In this document: positions 4,971 through 7,630 of the stretch, in pieces | How the letters are laid out: each line of letters opens with the position of its first letter | Position numbering within the stretch: the first letter of the stretch is position 1 | From: Smithella sp. UBA2180 | Lineage (GTDB): Bacteria > Desulfobacterota > Syntrophia > Syntrophales > Smithellaceae | Direction of reading: 5' to 3' | NCBI GenBank assembly: GCA_002327415.1 | Contig: DCVU01000096.1 | Location: forward strand, 1 to 7,630 | Length of the DNA stretch: 7,630 nucleotides | Made by a program: the position numbers and the translations under genes | Notes under the pieces: model-generated | What the model saw: only the letters and a program-made list of their open reading frames with translations | Database searches by the model: none | What the model was told of the DNA's origin: nothing

Positions 4971-6107
4971 ATGACAACAAATTTATCCCCCAAAATCGTC
5001 ATTAGCGGTTCGGGGATTTGGACACCATCAGATATTATAACAAATGATGAATTGGTTGACAGCTATAACGCTTATGCGGAAAGGTTTAATTCTATTAATG
5101 CAGCGGATATAGCCTCAGGTAAAATTAAGGAAAAACCTCTTTCCAGTGCAAGATTCATTGAGAAAACGTCTGGAATAAAAAAACGGCATGTGTATGCAAA
5201 AGAAGGTATTTTAGATATTGATCGCATGCGTCCCAAGTTTCCTGAAAGAAAAGAGGAAGAATTAAGCATTCAGGCTGAGATAGGCGTTTTCGCGGCGCGG
5301 AAGGCAATGGCCGCCGCCGGTAAGACGGCAGCCGATATTGATGCGGTTATTGTTGCCGGTGCTTATACTCAGCGGGCTTATCCTGCCATTGCCATTGAAA
5401 TACAGAATGAACTGGGGATTGATGGGTTTGGATTTGATATGCTGGTGGCTTGTTCGGCGGCGACTTTCGGTCTTCACCGCGCATATGACAGTCTGAAGTC
5501 CGGTTCAACAAAGTGTGTTTTAGCCATAAATCCGGAGCTGAATACTCCTCAGGTAAATTTTTGTGACCGTGATAGTCATTTCATTTTTGGTGATGTCAGT
5601 ACTGCCATAATAATGGAAAGGTCTGAAACCTGCACCAGCCCGAACAGTTACGAAATTTTGAGCACAAAAGCGCGGACTAAATTTTCAAACAATATCCGCA
5701 CCAACTTCGGACATCTGTCTTATGTCACGGATGCTGATCCTTTCGGTTGGGACAAATTTTTTCATCAATCAGGGCGCATTGTTTTTAAAGAAGTAAGTCC
5801 GATTGCCGCCAAGCATATTGGTGAACATCTGGAAAGTCTTAATTTAAAACCAGAGGATGTCAAAAGGTTCTGGCTTCACCAGGCAAATATCAACATGAAC
5901 AATATGGTGGTAAAACAACTCTTTGGTGAAGAGGTTGATAAAAAAACTATACCGACAATTCTTGACACGTATGCAAACACTGCATCCGCAGGATCAATTA
6001 TAGCATTTCATCTTTATAATAATGACCTGAAAAAGGGTGATATAGGGGTGATCTGTTCTTTTGGCGCCGGATATTCCGTTGGCAGTTTAGTGTTGCGTAA
6101 ACGGTGA
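4971..6107 (+). CDS. Beta-ketoacyl-ACP synthase III family protein (long, PA3286-like type)
   Basis: This 378-residue thiolase-fold condensing enzyme would join an acyl-CoA primer to malonyl-ACP, feeding fatty-acid synthesis. The FabH triad is complete: Cys161 in LVACSAATFG, His303 in FWLHQAN and Asn336 in YANTASAGS. The glycine-rich end CSFGAGYSVGS (362-372) is also typical. It is about 60 residues longer than E. coli FabH. The inserted stretches (the NAYAERFN region near 33-40, and RMRPKFPERKEEELS near 85-99) look like the Pseudomonas PA3286 group, known to take octanoyl-CoA from beta-oxidation. I chose ATG 4971 because AAAGGA lies nine bases before it and homology begins right after. The frame also opens at 4887 and 4914, but those 28 extra residues look unconserved and lack a well-placed ribosome site. 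Primer specificity is inference. Confidence 0.88.
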   Translation: MTTNLSPKIVISGSGIWTPSDIITNDELVDSYNAYAERFNSINAADIASGKIKEKPLSSARFIEKTSGIKKRHVYAKEGILDIDRMRPKFPERKEEELSIQAEIGVFAARKAMAAAGKTAADIDAVIVAGAYTQRAYPAIAIEIQNELGIDGFGFDMLVACSAATFGLHRAYDSLKSGSTKCVLAINPELNTPQVNFCDRDSHFIFGDVSTAIIMERSETCTSPNSYEILSTKARTKFSNNIRTNFGHLSYVTDADPFGWDKFFHQSGRIVFKEVSPIAAKHIGEHLESLNLKPEDVKRFWLHQANINMNNMVVKQLFGEEVDKKTIPTILDTYANTASAGSIIAFHLYNNDLKKGDIGVICSFGAGYSVGSLVLRKR

Positions 6108-6108
6108 G

Positions 6109-6137
6109 CTGGATATGACCTGAAAACAGGAATCCAG
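6109..6137 (+). terminator. Stem-loop right after the ketoacyl synthase stop
   Basis: CTGGAT (6109-6114) pairs with ATCCAG (6132-6137). Inside, CCTG (6119-6122) pairs with CAGG (6127-6130) around an AAAA loop. It starts one base after the stop codon. The following sequence is only loosely T-rich, so it may be a weak terminator or an mRNA 3'-end protecting structure. Confidence 0.4.
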
Positions 6138-6230
6138 AACAATCTACTAATTTGATTTCTTCTTATAAGCATCAAGACGTTTAAAATAAAGGCGTTTAAT
6201 CGATAGTAAAAAATTCATTGCTGTTGATTT

Positions 6231-6255
6231 ATCGGTAAGACTATTCATCGGTAAG
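6231..6255 (+). repeat. Two direct copies of ATCGGTAAG
   Basis: ATCGGTAAG occurs at 6231-6239 and 6247-6255, 16 bases apart start to start (about one and a half helical turns). It lies about 45-70 bases upstream of the candidate gap promoter, where an activator could bind, but the spacing puts the two copies on opposite faces of the helix and chance is possible. The rest of 6138-6299 shows nothing else I can support. Confidence 0.35.
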
Positions 6256-6299
6256 GGAAGATAAAATGCTGTTTTCATAATCCAAAGAGACAAAATCAA

Positions 6300-6330
6300 T
6301 TGACAAAGAAAACATCTTTTGATTAATAAT
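6300..6330 (+). promoter_or_regulatory. Candidate promoter of gap-pgk
   Basis: TTGACA (6300-6305) is a perfect -35. The best -10 is AATAAT (6325-6330, five of six) at a rather long 19-nt spacing; TAATAA at 6324-6329 is a poorer match at 18. Transcription would start near 6337, so the leader would be short, about 18 nt, ending in the strong ribosome site AAAGGAGGG (6342-6350). Confidence 0.5.
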
Positions 6331-6354
6331 TCTCAAAATATAAAGGAGGGTAAT

Positions 6355-7353
6355 ATGTCCATCAAGGTTGCGATTAACGGGTTTGGAAGAATTGGCCGGC
6401 TTGTATTCAGAGCCGGATATAAAAGTAAAGATGTGGAATTCGTAGCAGTAAATGACCTCGCCGATGCCAGAACTCTGGCTCACCTTTTAAAATATGATTC
6501 AAATCATGGAATATTGGATGCCGAAGTTAAGGTTGAAAACAACTCAATAATTGTTGATGGCAAGGAGCTCAAAACTTTTTCTGTTAGAGAACCGGAATCA
6601 TTGCCTTGGAAGGACTTAGGAGTTGACGTTGTTTTGGAAAGCACAGGGAAATATACAGACAAAGCAGGCGCAGAAAAACACATCAAGGCCGGCGCTAAAA
6701 AAGTTGTTATTTCTGCCCCTGCTAAAAATCCTGATGTGACTTTTGTCCTTGGCGTCAATCAGGAAGTGTACGACAAGTCCAAACATAATGTCATTTCCAT
6801 GGGATCGTGCACCACAAATTGTCTGGCGCCAATCGTTAAGATATTACATCAGGAATTTGGCATTGAATATGGTTTGATGACGACGATTCATGCCTACACT
6901 AATGATCAGGTTGTGCAGGACGAACCCCATAAGGATTTAAGAAGAGCCCGTGCCGCCGCGCTTTCCATGATACCCACCACAACCGGAGCCGCCAAGGCGA
7001 TCTCGGAAGTTATACCGGAAATGAAAGGAAAGCTTGATGGACTTGCTATCCGGGTTCCGACACCGAATGTTTCAATCGTCGATTTTGTAGCAACACTTTC
7101 GAAGAGCACGAAAAAAGATGAAGTTAACGCCAAGTTTAGAGAATATGCGAAAGGTGCCATGAAAGGAATCCTTATGTGTTCGGAAGAAGAATTGGTTTCC
7201 CGGGATTTCAACGGCAATAAATACTCTTCCATTGTGGACATTCCGAATACAACTGTCATCGGCGGCAATATGGTAAAGGTGCTTTCCTGGTATGACAATG
7301 AGTGGGGTTTTTCCAACAGAATGCTGGAACTACTTTCTTTTATCATGAAGTAA
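6355..7353 (+). CDS. gap: Type I glyceraldehyde-3-phosphate dehydrogenase
   Basis: This 332-residue protein, the usual family length, oxidises glyceraldehyde 3-phosphate with phosphate to 1,3-bisphosphoglycerate, and runs in reverse during gluconeogenesis. The Rossmann motif NGFGRIGR is at 8-15. The catalytic Cys152 lies in SCTTNCLAP and its partner His179 in TIHAYTNDQ. The substrate-binding region around PHKDLRRARAAALSMIPTTTGAAKA (191-215) and the C-terminal WYDNEWGFSNRM are intact. An acidic residue after the second strand (Asp34 in VNDLAD) suggests NAD preference over NADP. The start is ATG 6355, behind AAAGGAGGG (6342-6350); an in-frame TTG at 6319 would add 12 unconserved residues. pgk follows 24 nt after the stop, so they form an operon. 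Confidence 0.97.
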   Translation: MSIKVAINGFGRIGRLVFRAGYKSKDVEFVAVNDLADARTLAHLLKYDSNHGILDAEVKVENNSIIVDGKELKTFSVREPESLPWKDLGVDVVLESTGKYTDKAGAEKHIKAGAKKVVISAPAKNPDVTFVLGVNQEVYDKSKHNVISMGSCTTNCLAPIVKILHQEFGIEYGLMTTIHAYTNDQVVQDEPHKDLRRARAAALSMIPTTTGAAKAISEVIPEMKGKLDGLAIRVPTPNVSIVDFVATLSKSTKKDEVNAKFREYAKGAMKGILMCSEEELVSRDFNGNKYSSIVDIPNTTVIGGNMVKVLSWYDNEWGFSNRMLELLSFIMK

Positions 7354-7377
7354 AATAAAAACGATCAAGGGTAATAT

Positions 7378-7630
7378 ATGAAATATATTGATCAGATCGA
7401 CCTGAAAAATAAGCGAGTGTTTTTACGGGTAGACTTCAATGTCCCGATGGATAAGGAAGGAAATGTTACAAGCGATAAACGCGTGAGGGCGAGCATCCCG
7501 ACGATAAAATACGCGCTGGAAAAGGGAGCTAAGTTAATCATCGCTTCTCACCTGGGCAGGCCGAAAGGTAAAAGAGTTGACGAAATGTCGCTTAAACCGG
7601 TGGTGAAGGTTTTGTCGGGACTGCTGCAAA
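7378..7630 (+). CDS. pgk: Phosphoglycerate kinase (partial, C-terminus off the right edge)
   Basis: The 84 visible codons are the N-terminal start of phosphoglycerate kinase, which transfers the acyl-phosphate of 1,3-bisphosphoglycerate to ADP. VFLRVDFNVP (14-23) and SHLGRPKG (57-64) are the family's 3-phosphoglycerate-binding signatures. AAGGG at 7367-7371 precedes the ATG by six bases. It lies 24 nt after gap with no terminator between, so the two are co-transcribed and catalyse consecutive steps. The open frame continues to the window end without a break. Confidence 0.96.
   Translation, partial: MKYIDQIDLKNKRVFLRVDFNVPMDKEGNVTSDKRVRASIPTIKYALEKGAKLIIASHLGRPKGKRVDEMSLKPVVKVLSGLLQ

Noticed and set aside
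6906..7346. Minus-strand 146-codon open frame opposite gap
   Set aside because: Antisense shadow of a well-conserved dehydrogenase; serine-rich composition is the complement of gap codons.

Overview
The window looks like a piece of chromosome from an anaerobic, Gram-negative-like bacterium. A syntrophic or sulfate-reducing deltaproteobacterium (Desulfobacterota; Syntrophus or Smithella type) is my best guess. That rests on the gene content: a radical-type 2-hydroxyacyl-CoA dehydratase / benzoyl-CoA reductase-like enzyme with its iron-sulfur ATPase activator, a ketoacyl synthase III of the long Pseudomonas PA3286-like type, and ordinary glycolytic genes. The taxonomic call is inference, not something read directly from the sequence.

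Layout: (1) 1-365, minus strand, the N-terminal part of a DUF523 / TudS-like [4Fe-4S] desulfurase-family protein, cut by the left edge. (2) 366-1023 has no protein gene. Its centre (about 499-841) is dense with long complementary pairings: two multibranch-closing helices, several perfect hairpins and an apparent pseudoknot. It reads as a structured non-coding RNA of the HEARO/omega-RNA kind (the RNA partner of IscB nucleases) with no nuclease gene beside it. (3) 1024-4310, plus strand, small D-component, large D-component (8-nt overlap), a 200-nt structured leader with a possible 29-codon ORF, then the activator ATPase. (4) 4386-4763, minus strand, a stand-alone SWIB-domain protein with its own terminator and a good sigma70-type promoter. 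(5) 4971-6107, plus strand, a ketoacyl synthase III (thiolase-fold condensing enzyme). Its best promoter has a -10 that overlaps the -10 of the SWIB promoter on the other strand. (6) 6355-7630, plus strand, gap followed 24 nt later by the start of pgk, an ordinary lower-glycolysis/gluconeogenesis operon.

How the genes fit together: the three-gene dehydratase set is complete as an enzyme (ATP-driven one-electron activator plus two-subunit catalytic component), but no CoA transferase, ligase or electron-transfer partner is in view, so the substrate cannot be named. The condensing enzyme may draw acyl-CoA into fatty-acid synthesis, so both units handle acyl-CoA, though they appear separately transcribed. 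gap-pgk supplies triose-phosphate interconversion. The most unusual element is the orphan structured RNA region upstream of the dehydratase genes.
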